From: Blastococcus fimeti | GTDB taxonomy: Bacteria; Actinomycetota; Actinomycetes; Mycobacteriales; Geodermatophilaceae | DNA: 64,000 nucleotides | NCBI GenBank assembly: GCA_900102115.1 | Contig: FNAW01000007.1 | Coordinates: 1-64,000, forward strand | Direction: 5' to 3' | Shown: piece by piece, positions 46,182 through 54,437 of the stretch | Numbering within the stretch: position 1 is the stretch's first letter | How the letters are laid out: each line of letters opens with the position of its first letter | The notes under the pieces: generated by a model | What the model saw: only the letters and a program-made list of their open reading frames with translations | The model's database searches: none | What the model was told of the DNA's origin: nothing | Program-made: the position numbers and the translations under genes

Positions 46182-47039
46182 GTGTCATCGCCCCGCCCCG
46201 AGTCCCAGCCCGCTCAGCAGCAGACCCCGCCCGGCACGCTCGGCGAGATGGACCCCCGGCCCGACCACGGCGAGGAGAGCTACCAGGGCTCCGGCCGGCT
46301 CGCCGGCAAGAAGGCAGTGATCACCGGGGGCGACAGCGGCATCGGCCGCGCCGTCGCCATCGCCTTCGCCCGTGAGGGCGCCGACGTCCTCATCTCCTAC
46401 CTGAGCGAGCACGAGGACGCCCAGGACACCGCCCGCTACGTGGAGCAGGCCGGGCAGAAGTGCGTGCTCGTGCCCGGCGACCTCGCCGACCGCGCGCACG
46501 TGAAGACGATCATCCCGAAGGCGGTCGAGGAGTTCGGCCGGGTCGACGTCCTGGTCAACAACGCCGCGTTCCAGATGACGCACCCGACGCTCGAGGAGAT
46601 CTCCGACGAGGAGTGGGACCACACGCTGGCGGTCAACCTCTCGGCGATGTTCCTCCTCTGCAAGGACGTCATCCCGCACATGCCGGCGGGCGGATCGATC
46701 ATCAACTCCTCGTCGGTGAACTCCGACATGCCCAGCCCGGACCTGGCTGCCTACGCGATGACCAAGGCGGGCATTGCCAACTTCACCGGCACCCTGGCGC
46801 AGATGTACGCGGACAGGGGCATACGGGCCAACAGCGTCGCCCCGGGCCCGATCTGGACGCCGTTGATCCCGGCGACCATGCCGCCGGAGAAGGTCGAGAG
46901 CTTCGGCGAGCAGGTCCCCCTGGGCCGCGCCGGGCAGCCCGCCGAGCTCGCCCCGGTCTACGTGCTGCTGGCCAGCGACGAGGCGTCCTACGTCTCCGGC
47001 GCGCGGGTCGCGGTCACCGGCGGCAAGCCGATCCTCTGA
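46182..47039 (+). CDS. Short-chain dehydrogenase/reductase (YhdF/YhxC-like)
   Basis: 285 residues from GTG 46182 with GGAGGAA 6 bases upstream. A long N-terminal arm (1-40, QQQTPPGTLGEMDPRPDHGE) precedes the Rossmann motif VITGGDSGIGRAVAIAFARE. Catalytic residues: Ser in INSSSVNSD, Tyr and Lys in YAMTKAGIANF. C-terminal VSGARVAVTGGKPIL. The extended arm is typical of Gram-positive general-stress SDRs. Substrate unknown. Its TGA overlaps the YidD ATG by one base. Confidence 0.9.
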   Translation: MSSPRPESQPAQQQTPPGTLGEMDPRPDHGEESYQGSGRLAGKKAVITGGDSGIGRAVAIAFAREGADVLISYLSEHEDAQDTARYVEQAGQKCVLVPGDLADRAHVKTIIPKAVEEFGRVDVLVNNAAFQMTHPTLEEISDEEWDHTLAVNLSAMFLLCKDVIPHMPAGGSIINSSSVNSDMPSPDLAAYAMTKAGIANFTGTLAQMYADRGIRANSVAPGPIWTPLIPATMPPEKVESFGEQVPLGRAGQPAELAPVYVLLASDEASYVSGARVAVTGGKPIL

Positions 47040-47530
47040 TGGTCTTCATCTGGAGCAGCGGCTGGGGACCCCGGCGCCGTCGCCCACGGCGCGGGTACGG
47101 CGGCCGGGGGTACGGCTACGGGCCGCCCCGGGGGTACGGCTACGCACCGGGATACGGACGGCGCAACGACTCCTGCCTGCGCGACCTCCTGTTCTTGAAC
47201 ACCGGCTGCTGCCTGGCCAATGCGATCGGCTGCGGAGGCGATGCGTTCCTCGTGGCGCCCGTGACCGCCCGGGAGGTCCGGCGGGCCGGCACGGGGGAGA
47301 GGGGCAGCCGGCTCGCTGCTCGCATGGTCGCCGCGGTGCGCGTGTACCAGCGGGAGATCAGCCCGAAGCGGGCGCCGTGCTGCCGGTACGAGCCGACCTG
47401 CTCGGCCTACGCCGTGCAGGCGCTGGAGCGGCACGGCGCCGGCAGGGGCACGTGGTTGACCGTGCGCCGGCTCGCCCGCTGCCGACCGGGCGCGACCGGC
47501 GGCGCCGACCCGGTGCCCGGCGTGGCCTGA
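47039..47530 (+). CDS. YidD-type protein with Gly/Tyr/Arg-rich N-terminal extension
   Basis: 163 residues from ATG 47039 (overlapping the SDR stop). The C-terminal about 75 residues are YidD: AARMVAAVRVYQREISPKRA, then CCRYEPTCSAYAVQALERHG, helping membrane-protein insertion with YidC. YidD is usually 70-100 residues and sits between rnpA and yidC. Here it is an orphan and has a long basic extension (GYGGRGYGYGPPRGYGYAPG) plus a cysteine/glycine segment (NTGCCLANAIGCGG). It could be a second YidD with a different use. The SDR coupling has no clear meaning. Confidence 0.82.
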   Translation: MVFIWSSGWGPRRRRPRRGYGGRGYGYGPPRGYGYAPGYGRRNDSCLRDLLFLNTGCCLANAIGCGGDAFLVAPVTAREVRRAGTGERGSRLAARMVAAVRVYQREISPKRAPCCRYEPTCSAYAVQALERHGAGRGTWLTVRRLARCRPGATGGADPVPGVA

Positions 47531-47571
47531 CAGCGGGTGCGCACCGACCCACGGCGCCCTACCGTCGCGCG

Positions 47572-48588
47572 GTGACCAACGGCGGGGCGACGACGGGGCT
47601 GGCCACCTGGCGCGACCCCGAGTGGCGGGCCGACGCACTGGCCTGGGCCGGCGAGCAGCTGGCCCGGGCCGGGCTGGCGCTCGACGGCGAGCCGGAGCAG
47701 CCGCACGTCCGCATCTGGTCGACCGCGTTCCGGCTGCCCCTGCGGAACGGCGGCGTCGCCTGGCTGAAGGCGCCGGGGGCCGGCTCGGCCCACGAGTCGG
47801 CCCTCTCCGCGGCGCTGGGCCGCTGGTCGCCCGAGTCCGTCCTGGTGCCGCTGGCCACCGACCCCGCCCGTCGGCTGCTGCTCCTGCCCGACGGTGGCGA
47901 GCGGCTCCGCACGCACGGCAGCGACTCCTCGACCTGGGCCGCGCTGCTTCAGGCCTACGCCGTTCTCCAGCGCGAGCTGGTCCGGCACGGGGATGCGCTG
48001 CTCGAGCTGGGGGTGCCCGACCTCCGGCCCGCCGCGCTCCCGGAGCTGGCCGCCGAGCTCCTCGACGACGACGAGGCGCAGCTCGCCGGCCGGCCGGGCG
48101 GACTGGACCCGGCGGTCCGCGCGCGGGTGCGGGCCGACCTCCCTGCCTTCTCCGCCGCCTGCCGCGAGCTGGCCGGAGGGGTGCCGGCCACCGTCCAGCA
48201 CGACGACCTGCACGATGGCAACGTCTTCGTCTCCGGCGACCGCTACCGGTTCTTCGACTGGGGCGACGCCTCGGTCGCCCACCCGTTCCTGAGCGTGCAG
48301 GTGGCGCTGGCCTCGGCCACCCGCGTGCTCGGGCTGCCCGCGGGGTCGTCGGTCCTGCGACGGCTCCGCGATGCCTACCTCGAGCCCTGGTCGGAGTTCG
48401 GCAGCCCGCGGGAGCTGCGGGGGCAGTGCGACCTGGCGCTGCGCGTGGCGCCGCTGGCCCGGGCGCTCACCTGGCGACGGATCCTGCGCGGCGTGCACCC
48501 CGACGAGCGAGGGGACTGGGCAGCCAGCGTGCCCGAGTGGACCGCCGAGCACCTCGCACCCGGGCCGCTGGCCGCTCCGCCGTCCTGA
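47572..48588 (+). CDS. Aminoglycoside-phosphotransferase-like kinase
   Basis: 338 residues from GTG 47572. The kinase-like fold has WLKAPGAGSAHESALSAALG (nucleotide lysine), ATVQHDDLHDGNVFVSGD with the catalytic Asp and Asn (HDDLHDGN), and YRFFDWGDASVAHPFLS with the metal Asp. APH-type enzymes phosphorylate small molecules such as aminoglycosides, choline or sugars. Substrate unknown and no resistance context is seen. Confidence 0.85.
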   Translation: MTNGGATTGLATWRDPEWRADALAWAGEQLARAGLALDGEPEQPHVRIWSTAFRLPLRNGGVAWLKAPGAGSAHESALSAALGRWSPESVLVPLATDPARRLLLLPDGGERLRTHGSDSSTWAALLQAYAVLQRELVRHGDALLELGVPDLRPAALPELAAELLDDDEAQLAGRPGGLDPAVRARVRADLPAFSAACRELAGGVPATVQHDDLHDGNVFVSGDRYRFFDWGDASVAHPFLSVQVALASATRVLGLPAGSSVLRRLRDAYLEPWSEFGSPRELRGQCDLALRVAPLARALTWRRILRGVHPDERGDWAASVPEWTAEHLAPGPLAAPPS

Positions 48589-48659
48589 CCCGGCCCGCCC
48601 CCAGCATGGAGACCGCTGGGGAGCCTGTGACTGCTGCGGCGGACGTGGTGTCGCCGTGC

Positions 48660-48722
48660 ACCGAAACCCGCCGGGTTCGCATACGTTCGGTTGGTCAGCG
48701 CTGCCTCCGCGTAGTCGGAGGC
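48660..48722 (+). promoter_or_regulatory. Structured leader upstream of the acyltransferase gene
   Basis: Two stems occur in series. The first pairs ACCGAA (48660-48665) with TTCGGT (48686-48691) and encloses an inner ACCC-GCC-GGGT hairpin (48666-48676). The second pairs GCCTCCG (48703-48709) with CGGAGGC (48716-48722). It may be a terminator of the kinase gene or a regulatory leader. It fits no riboswitch class that I recognise. Confidence 0.35.
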
Positions 48723-48731
48723 GCCCATGCG

Positions 48732-48741
48732 CCCCCCCCCC
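48732..48741 (+). repeat. Ten-C homopolymer tract before the acyltransferase gene
   Basis: Ten consecutive C residues, unusual even at this GC content, lie 34 bases upstream of the favoured start codon and just inside an alternative upstream start (ATG 48727). Slipped-strand changes here could alter expression or the reading frame from the upstream start. Confidence 0.5.
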
Positions 48742-48774
48742 GCGGTGGACCCGCGACAGCAACCGAGGAAGTCC

Positions 48775-50994
48775 ATGCGAGGAAGCGTCCTGGTGCCGTC
48801 CGGCGAGGCCGACGTCACGGTCCGGATGCCGGCGTTGGCCGGCGAGCTCGCCGCCCCCCGGGCGGCGCGGCCCCAGCCGCCGGTGCACCGGGCGGACATC
48901 CAGGGCCTGCGGGCGGTCGCGGTCGGACTCGTCGTGCTGTACCACGCGGGGCTGCCCGGGCTGACCGGCGGCTTCGTCGGCGTGGACGTCTTCTTCGTCA
49001 TCTCTGGGTTCCTGATCACGCAGGGTCTGGTCCGCGAACTGGAGTCGCGCGGCACGATCTCGCTGACCGGCTTCTACGCGCGCCGGGCGCGCCGCATCCT
49101 CCCCGCAGCGACGGTGACGCTGGTCGCGGTCGCCGCGGCGACCGTCGTCCTGCTCCCGGAGACCCGGTGGCTGCAGGTCGGTCGCGACGTCCTCAGCAGC
49201 GCCCTCTACCTGGTGAACTGGGACCTGGCCGACCGGTCGGTTCAGTACTCCGCCCAGGGCCAGGCCTCGTCCCCGCTGCAGCACTTCTGGTCGCTGGCGG
49301 TGGAGGAGCAGTTCTACCTGCTGTGGCCGCTCACGATCCTGCTGGTCGTCGTCCTGGTGCGCGCCGTCCGGCGCTGGTGGCCCGGCGCCGGACGAGCGGG
49401 CCGGGGGATGAGCCGCCGGCACCTCTGGCTGCCCCTGGCCCTCATCGCACTGCCGTCCCTCGCGTGGTCGGTGCACCTGACCGCCGTCGACCCGGGCCCG
49501 GCCTACTTCGTGACGACGACCCGCATGTGGGAGCTGGCCCTCGGCGCCGCGCTCGCCGTCCTCCCGGCCACGCTCCTCCTCCGGGGGAGGGCGGCGATGG
49601 TCATCGGCTGGGCGGGCCTGGCCCTGATCGGCTACGCCGCGCTGACCTTCGACGAGGCCACCGCGTTCCCGGGCTCCGCGGCGCTCATCCCCACGATCGG
49701 CGCGGTGGCGGTCCTCTTCGCCGGGCTCTCGGGGGAGCGTCAGGCCCAGAACCCGCTGCTGTGCAGCCGTCCGATGGGCTGGGTCGGCGGGCTCTCCTAC
49801 TCCCTGTACCTCTGGCACTGGCCCGTTCTCGTGATCGCCACGGCGATGGTGGGCGGTCAGCTGCTCACCCGCTATGCCCTGCTCCTCGTGGTCCTGGCGG
49901 TCGTTCCCGCCTGGCTCAGCCTGCGGCTGGTCGAGAAGCCCGCCCTCTCCGCGCCGAAGCTGCGGACGGACGACGGACGCACGCTGCAGGTCGGCGCGCT
50001 GTGCATGCTGGTCGCCCTGATCGCCGGTCTCCTGCTCCAGCAGGGCGTGCTGGGGAAGTCGGACCCGGCGGCGGCTGCCGGCGCGGTGTCCGACGGCGGC
50101 GTGGCGGGCGGCAGTGCGGGTGCGGCCTCGGTGCTCGACTCGTCGGCGAACCCGGGCGCCGTGGCCCTGCTCTGGGACCCGGCCAACGGCAAACCCGTGG
50201 ACTCGTTCCCCTCGGTGATCCCGACGCCACTGAGCGCGGCCGTCGACTGGCTCTCCACCACCCGTCCTGGCTGCACGCCCGACTTCCGGCTGGGCAACAG
50301 CATCGACTGCGCGCTGGCCAACCTCGACGCGTCCACGCGGATCGCGCTGGTCGGGGACTCGCACGCCGAGCACCTGGCCGCGGGAGTCCAGGAGGCAGCG
50401 GTCGCGAACGGCTGGCGGCTGGACATCCACACGATGAGCGGCTGCCCGTTCGCGGCCGTCACCGTGGACATCAACGGCGTCCCCGCCACCAACTGCGACG
50501 AGCGGAACGCCGAGGTCACCGAGAAGCTGCTGGCGGATCCGCCGGACGTCGTGGTCGTCGGCACCAGTCGGTACGCCGTCCACGGAGACGACGGGGTCGT
50601 CAGCCTGGAGGACAGCCAGCCGCTCATGGTCCGTGGCTTCCGGGAGGCGTGGGCCCCGCTGATCCGGGCCGGCGTCGAGGTCGTCAGCGTGCGGGACACC
50701 CCGCGTCCCGGTGTCCCCGTGCCGGACTGCGTCGCCATGCACCCGGACCGGTTGACCGAGTGCGCCATGGACCGGGACCAGATGCTGGACGAGGGCGGTC
50801 CCGAGGTCCTCGCCGCCGAGGGCCTGGACGGCGCGCACGTGCTCGACCTGACGCCGTGGATCTGCCCCACCGACCGCTGCCCCGCCGTCATCGGCGGCAC
50901 GATCGTCTACCGGGACACCGACCACCTCACCGCGACGTACGCGCGCAGCCTCGGCGGAGTGTTCGACGAGCGCCTCCGGGCGGTCATCGGCTGA
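48775..50994 (+). CDS. Acyltransferase-3 (OafA/YrhL-type) membrane protein with C-terminal SGNH domain
   Basis: 739 residues from ATG 48775, chosen for GAGGAAG upstream; ATG 48727 is an in-frame alternative preceding a poly-C tract. Acyltransferase_3 domain (about 35-380): RADIQGLRAVAVGLVVLYHA, GGFVGVDVFFVISGFLIT, FYARRARRILPA, HFWSLAVEEQFYLLWP. The C-terminal extracytoplasmic SGNH domain (about 520-735) carries GDSHAEHLAAG and DTDHLTATYAR with the catalytic Ser, Asp and His. It probably O-acetylates a cell-surface sugar or peptidoglycan-linked polymer. Confidence 0.92.
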   Translation: MRGSVLVPSGEADVTVRMPALAGELAAPRAARPQPPVHRADIQGLRAVAVGLVVLYHAGLPGLTGGFVGVDVFFVISGFLITQGLVRELESRGTISLTGFYARRARRILPAATVTLVAVAAATVVLLPETRWLQVGRDVLSSALYLVNWDLADRSVQYSAQGQASSPLQHFWSLAVEEQFYLLWPLTILLVVVLVRAVRRWWPGAGRAGRGMSRRHLWLPLALIALPSLAWSVHLTAVDPGPAYFVTTTRMWELALGAALAVLPATLLLRGRAAMVIGWAGLALIGYAALTFDEATAFPGSAALIPTIGAVAVLFAGLSGERQAQNPLLCSRPMGWVGGLSYSLYLWHWPVLVIATAMVGGQLLTRYALLLVVLAVVPAWLSLRLVEKPALSAPKLRTDDGRTLQVGALCMLVALIAGLLLQQGVLGKSDPAAAAGAVSDGGVAGGSAGAASVLDSSANPGAVALLWDPANGKPVDSFPSVIPTPLSAAVDWLSTTRPGCTPDFRLGNSIDCALANLDASTRIALVGDSHAEHLAAGVQEAAVANGWRLDIHTMSGCPFAAVTVDINGVPATNCDERNAEVTEKLLADPPDVVVVGTSRYAVHGDDGVVSLEDSQPLMVRGFREAWAPLIRAGVEVVSVRDTPRPGVPVPDCVAMHPDRLTECAMDRDQMLDEGGPEVLAAEGLDGAHVLDLTPWICPTDRCPAVIGGTIVYRDTDHLTATYARSLGGVFDERLRAVIG

Positions 50995-51047
50995 CCACGC
51001 CGGTCGACGGCCGTGGCGTCGGCGGAGCGGTCGGTCAGACTGTGCGC

Positions 51048-51488
51048 ATGCCCGCCGTCGACGACGCCGCCGGTGACCTGCCGGTCACCGCGTCCCTCGT
51101 CGTGCCCGCGGCCGCGCTGTCGTGGCGGTTCTCGCGGTCGTCGGGGCCGGGCGGTCAGGGCGTCAACACCGCCGACTCCCGCGTCGAGCTCTCGGTCGCA
51201 CCGCTGGAGCTGCCCGGCCTGACCGACCCCCAGCGCAACCGGCTGGCGCAGCGGCTGGGCGACCGGCTGGTCGACGGCGTCCTCACCATCGCCGCGAGCG
51301 AGCACCGCCAGCAGCTGCGCAACCGGCAGGCCGCCCGCGAGCGGTTGGCCGCCGTCCTGCGGGCAGCGCTCGCCCTGCCGCCCCCCGCCCGGCGCCGTAC
51401 CAAGCCGACCCGCGGGTCGAAGGAGCGGCGGATCGAGGCGAAGAAGCAGCGCGGCCAGCTGAAGAAGCAGCGCGGCGGCTGGGACTAG
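51048..51488 (+). CDS. arfB: Alternative ribosome-rescue factor / peptidyl-tRNA hydrolase ArfB
   Basis: 146 residues from ATG 51048. The release-factor GGQ motif lies in SSGPGGQGVNTADSRVEL and the lysine/arginine-rich C-terminal tail (RTKPTRGSKERRIEAKKQRG) is what ArfB inserts into the empty mRNA channel. It frees stalled ribosomes without a stop codon. N-terminal SLVVPAAALSWRFSRSSG fits. It ends in a TAG within the CTAG shared with the next convergent gene. Confidence 0.92.
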   Translation: MPAVDDAAGDLPVTASLVVPAAALSWRFSRSSGPGGQGVNTADSRVELSVAPLELPGLTDPQRNRLAQRLGDRLVDGVLTIAASEHRQQLRNRQAARERLAAVLRAALALPPPARRRTKPTRGSKERRIEAKKQRGQLKKQRGGWD

Positions 51489-52423
51489 CCCCCGTACCAG
51501 CGCAGCACCCGCAGGGCGCGCAGCGTGTTCCACCGGCTCGGCCGGCCATCGCCGTCCTCCAGCGGGAAGTGGACCGCGCCCGGATGGGTGTTCTCCAGCA
51601 GCCAGGTGCCGTCCGGCTGACGCTTGCTCCGCACCAGGGCGACGGCGTCGGCCAGCCGCGGGTCCGGCCCGCGGCCGGCGGCGCGGAAGTGCTCGAGCCC
51701 GCGGAGGACGTCGTAGTGCCAGCGCGGCGGGAAGGCGAAGGCGAGGAACGCCGGATCGGCCACCTCGCCGGTGCTGCGCCGATGGAACAGCGAGCGCTCG
51801 AGCAGGTACTCCTCGCCGCGCCGTCGGGCGACGGCCACCGCGGGGCTGCCGCGCCCCGCCTGCTCGTGCGCCAGCAGCCCTTCCAGCACGTTGATCGTCG
51901 AGTGGAACGACGACCGGACCGACCCGTGCTCGGCCCAGCAGTTCCAGCCGCCGTCGTCGAGCTGGTCGCCGAGCAACCGGGCCACGACGCCGTCCACGTC
52001 CTCGCCCAGCCAGGCGCCCACGGTGACCGTCCGGCCGTTGATGCAGGACTCGACCTCGCCGTCGAAGAACCGCTCGGCGTCGTACTCCCAGCGGCAGTTC
52101 TCCCGCACGAGCGCCGCCGTCTCGCGGGCGGCGGCCGACTGCGGATCCAGGCCCAGGTCGCGCAGCAGCACCAGCGTGGGCAGCGTCGCCGTCCACGGCT
52201 GGCCCTCGTCGTCGGTCCGGTCCCAGCCCACGGCGGGGAAACAGGCGCCGCCGGCCCACTGGCCGTCGGCGTCCCGGAGGGCGAGCAGCCGGGCGCCCCA
52301 GCCCTCGGTGGCCACCCGGGCCCGTTCGGTGGTCACGAGGTCCGCCGGTGCGTCGCACAGGTCGCGCAGCACCTGCCAGCGGATCGCCGGATCGCCGTGC
52401 AGCAGCCACTCCCGCACCGTCAT
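51485..52423 (-). CDS. Squalene-cyclase-like (prenyltransferase alpha/alpha-toroid) protein
   Basis: 312 residues from ATG 52423. Repeated aromatic QW-like elements of the terpenoid cyclase toroid: DADGQWAGGACFPA, DDGGWNCWAEHGSVRSSF, QPDGTWLLENTHPGAVHF, RWNTLRALRVLRWYG. It is half the length of a true squalene-hopene cyclase and lacks a DXDDTA acid motif, so cyclase activity is doubtful. Probably a binding or degraded-fold homologue. Function unknown. Confidence 0.75.
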   Translation of the reverse strand: MTVREWLLHGDPAIRWQVLRDLCDAPADLVTTERARVATEGWGARLLALRDADGQWAGGACFPAVGWDRTDDEGQPWTATLPTLVLLRDLGLDPQSAAARETAALVRENCRWEYDAERFFDGEVESCINGRTVTVGAWLGEDVDGVVARLLGDQLDDGGWNCWAEHGSVRSSFHSTINVLEGLLAHEQAGRGSPAVAVARRRGEEYLLERSLFHRRSTGEVADPAFLAFAFPPRWHYDVLRGLEHFRAAGRGPDPRLADAVALVRSKRQPDGTWLLENTHPGAVHFPLEDGDGRPSRWNTLRALRVLRWYGG

Positions 52424-52444
52424 GGGCGCCGAACGTAGTGCGCG

Positions 52445-52461
52445 GACGTCCCCGCGGGAAC
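52445..52461. repeat. GTTCCCGCGGG palindrome downstream of the DUF1905 gene
   Basis: On the minus strand it reads GTTCCCGCGGGGACGTC, 9 bases after the DUF1905 stop and 22 bases before the start of the cyclase-like gene. Same core as the other sites. Confidence 0.5.
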
Positions 52462-52469
52462 TCCCCGGT

Positions 52470-52751
52470 TCAGCTGAGCCGCTGCTGCAGGTGCACGGTG
52501 ACCTCCTCGCCGGCCCGGCTCTTGCCGATGGCCGAGCAGATCGCCGCGCGCAGCGGCAGCCAGTGCGGCCCCGCGCCCGACGGCATGAGGGTGGCGGCGA
52601 AGGCGTGCCCGTCGGCGGTCCCGGTCACCTTGACGGCGCGCCGGGTGCCCAGCGCCTCCGCCGAACCCGGGACGACGAGGTAGGTCGCGAAGGCGCCGTC
52701 CTTCTCGATGGGTGCGGTGAAGTGCAGGTCCAGCTGGGTCGGGGTGCTCAT
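52470..52751 (-). CDS. DUF1905 domain protein
   Basis: 93 residues from ATG 52751, overlapping the sigma-factor stop as ATGA. A small beta-barrel protein: [20 protein letters not shown], then [20 protein letters not shown] and [20 protein letters not shown], a pattern of DUF1905 proteins. Function unknown. Coupled to the ECF sigma gene, hence probably in its regulon or operon. Confidence 0.8.
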   Translation of the reverse strand: MSTPTQLDLHFTAPIEKDGAFATYLVVPGSAEALGTRRAVKVTGTADGHAFAATLMPSGAGPHWLPLRAAICSAIGKSRAGEEVTVHLQQRLS

Positions 52752-53989
52752 GCCTCCTCCGACCGCAGGGCGCCCGGCAACTCATCGGTGCGCCGGCGGA
52801 GGAACGCCCGCTCCCGGTCATTGCCGGTCAGGGCGAGGGCCTCCTCGTAGGCCTCGGCGGCCTCGGCCGGGCGGCCCAGGCGGCGCAGCAGGTCGGCCCG
52901 GACGGCGGGGAGCAGGTGGGAGCGGGGCAGGTCGAGCTCCTCGACGAGTGCCAGCGCCGCCGCCGGGCCGGCCAGCTCGGCGACCGCGACCGCCCGGTGC
53001 AGCGTCACCACCGGGCTCGGCGCCAGCGCCAGCAGTTGGTCGTACAGCGCCACCACCTGCGCCCAGTCCGTGGCGGCGGCCGTGGCGGCGTCGCTGTGCA
53101 CGGCGGCGATGGCGGCCTGCACCTGGTACGGCCCGGGCCGGTTCCGGCGGAGGCACCGGCGGACCAGCTCCTGCCCCTCGACGACCAGCGACCGGTCCCA
53201 GGTGGTGCGGTCCTGGTCGGCGAGCAGCACGAGGTCGCCGTCGGCCGTCGTCCGGGCGGGACGGCGCGACGCGGTGAGGAGCATCAGCGCCAGCAGGCCG
53301 GTGACCTCCGGCTCGTCGGGCATGAGCTCCGTCAGCAGCCGGCCCAGCCGGATCGCCTCGGCGCACAGGTCGTCGCGGACGAGGTCCTGCCCGGCCGAGG
53401 CGGTGTACCCCTCGGTGAAGACCAGGTAGACGACGGCGAGCACGGCGGGCAGCCGGTCGGGCAGCTCGGCCTCCGACGGCACCCGGTAGGGGATGCCGGC
53501 GTCGCGGATCTTGCCCTTGGCGCGGACGAGCCGCTGCGCCATCGTCGGCTCGGGAACGAGGAAGGCCGCGGCGATCTCCGCGGTCGTGAGACCGCCGAGC
53601 AGCCGCAGGGTGAGTGCCACCCGCGCCGGCATCGCGAGGGCGGGGTGGCAGCAGGTGAAGATCAGGCGCAGCCGGTCGTCGCTCACGGGTCCCTCCTCAC
53701 GGGGTGGCGAGTCGTCGCGGACCCGCGCCGCCTGCACGTACCGGTCGGTGCGGGTGCTCTCGCGCCGCAGCCGGTCGATGGCGCGGTTGCGGGCGGTCGT
53801 GATGATCCAGCCCGGCGGGCTGGGCGGGATGCCGTCGGCCGGCCAGCGGGCCAGCGCCGTCACGAAGGCGTCCTGGGCCGCCTCCTCGGCGGCGTCGATG
53901 TCGCCGAGGAGGCGGGTGAGGACGGCCACCGCCTTGCCGTGGTGCTCGCGGAAGACCCGGCCGATCACGGCCGCTGCGTCCGGGCCCAT
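52748..53989 (-). CDS. ECF42-like RNA polymerase sigma factor with C-terminal TPR-like extension
   Basis: 413 residues from ATG 53989. Sigma region 2 (about 10-75; [35 protein letters not shown]) and region 4 (about 110-165; [38 protein letters not shown]). A 250-residue C-terminal domain (DUF6596-like; [13 protein letters not shown]) includes TPR-type helices. ECF42 factors are characteristically next to a DGPF/YCII protein, as here, with no anti-sigma gene, and the extension is thought to control them. Promoter targets unknown. Confidence 0.9.
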   Translation of the reverse strand: MGPDAAAVIGRVFREHHGKAVAVLTRLLGDIDAAEEAAQDAFVTALARWPADGIPPSPPGWIITTARNRAIDRLRRESTRTDRYVQAARVRDDSPPREEGPVSDDRLRLIFTCCHPALAMPARVALTLRLLGGLTTAEIAAAFLVPEPTMAQRLVRAKGKIRDAGIPYRVPSEAELPDRLPAVLAVVYLVFTEGYTASAGQDLVRDDLCAEAIRLGRLLTELMPDEPEVTGLLALMLLTASRRPARTTADGDLVLLADQDRTTWDRSLVVEGQELVRRCLRRNRPGPYQVQAAIAAVHSDAATAAATDWAQVVALYDQLLALAPSPVVTLHRAVAVAELAGPAAALALVEELDLPRSHLLPAVRADLLRRLGRPAEAAEAYEEALALTGNDRERAFLRRRTDELPGALRSEEA

Positions 53990-53993
53990 GCGG

Positions 53994-54344
53994 TCAGAAC
54001 GTCTGCTGGACGGGGCGGACCTCGACCGGCAGGCCGCCGAGGATCCGGGCCAGCTTCCCGGCCCACACCAGCGCAGCGTCGAGGTCGGGCGCCTCGATCA
54101 GGTCGAAGCCGCCGATGAACTCCTTGCCCTCCGCGTAGGGGCCGTCGGTCACCAGGACGCCGTCGCCGTCGGCACGGACCACGGTCGTGCTCTCGGGCTG
54201 GTGCAGGGCGGCGGCGAAGACCCAGGCGCCCGCGGCGCGCAGCTCCTCGTTGAGCTGGGCGAGGTCGCGCATGACGGGCTCGAGGAACTCCGGCGGAGGC
54301 ACCTCTCCGACGGGCTGGATGAGGTTGAGCAGGTACTGGGGCAT
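53994..54344 (-). CDS. DGPF/YCII-family protein
   Basis: 116 residues from ATG 54344, with AGGA 6 bases upstream (the longer frame to 54386 begins with an arginine run). The domain shows [20 protein letters not shown], then [20 protein letters not shown], containing the DGP-(Y/F) core of the family, and [15 protein letters not shown]. Such proteins accompany ECF42 sigma factors and may be enzymes or sensors. It is 4 bases before the sigma gene and is probably cotranscribed. Confidence 0.9.
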   Translation of the reverse strand: MPQYLLNLIQPVGEVPPPEFLEPVMRDLAQLNEELRAAGAWVFAAALHQPESTTVVRADGDGVLVTDGPYAEGKEFIGGFDLIEAPDLDAALVWAGKLARILGGLPVEVRPVQQTF

Positions 54345-54437
54345 GTCGTTCCTCCTGTGTCGCCGCCGGCGTCTCCGGCTGCTCACCTCCTGTACGAACC
54401 GATCCTGCCGGGATCGACAGCGGCCACGGAGGATTTT

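Noticed and set aside
47407..50925. Minus-strand open frame of 1172 codons across the kinase and acyltransferase genes
   Set aside because: Shadow of two well-supported plus-strand genes with intact family motifs; no domain visible.
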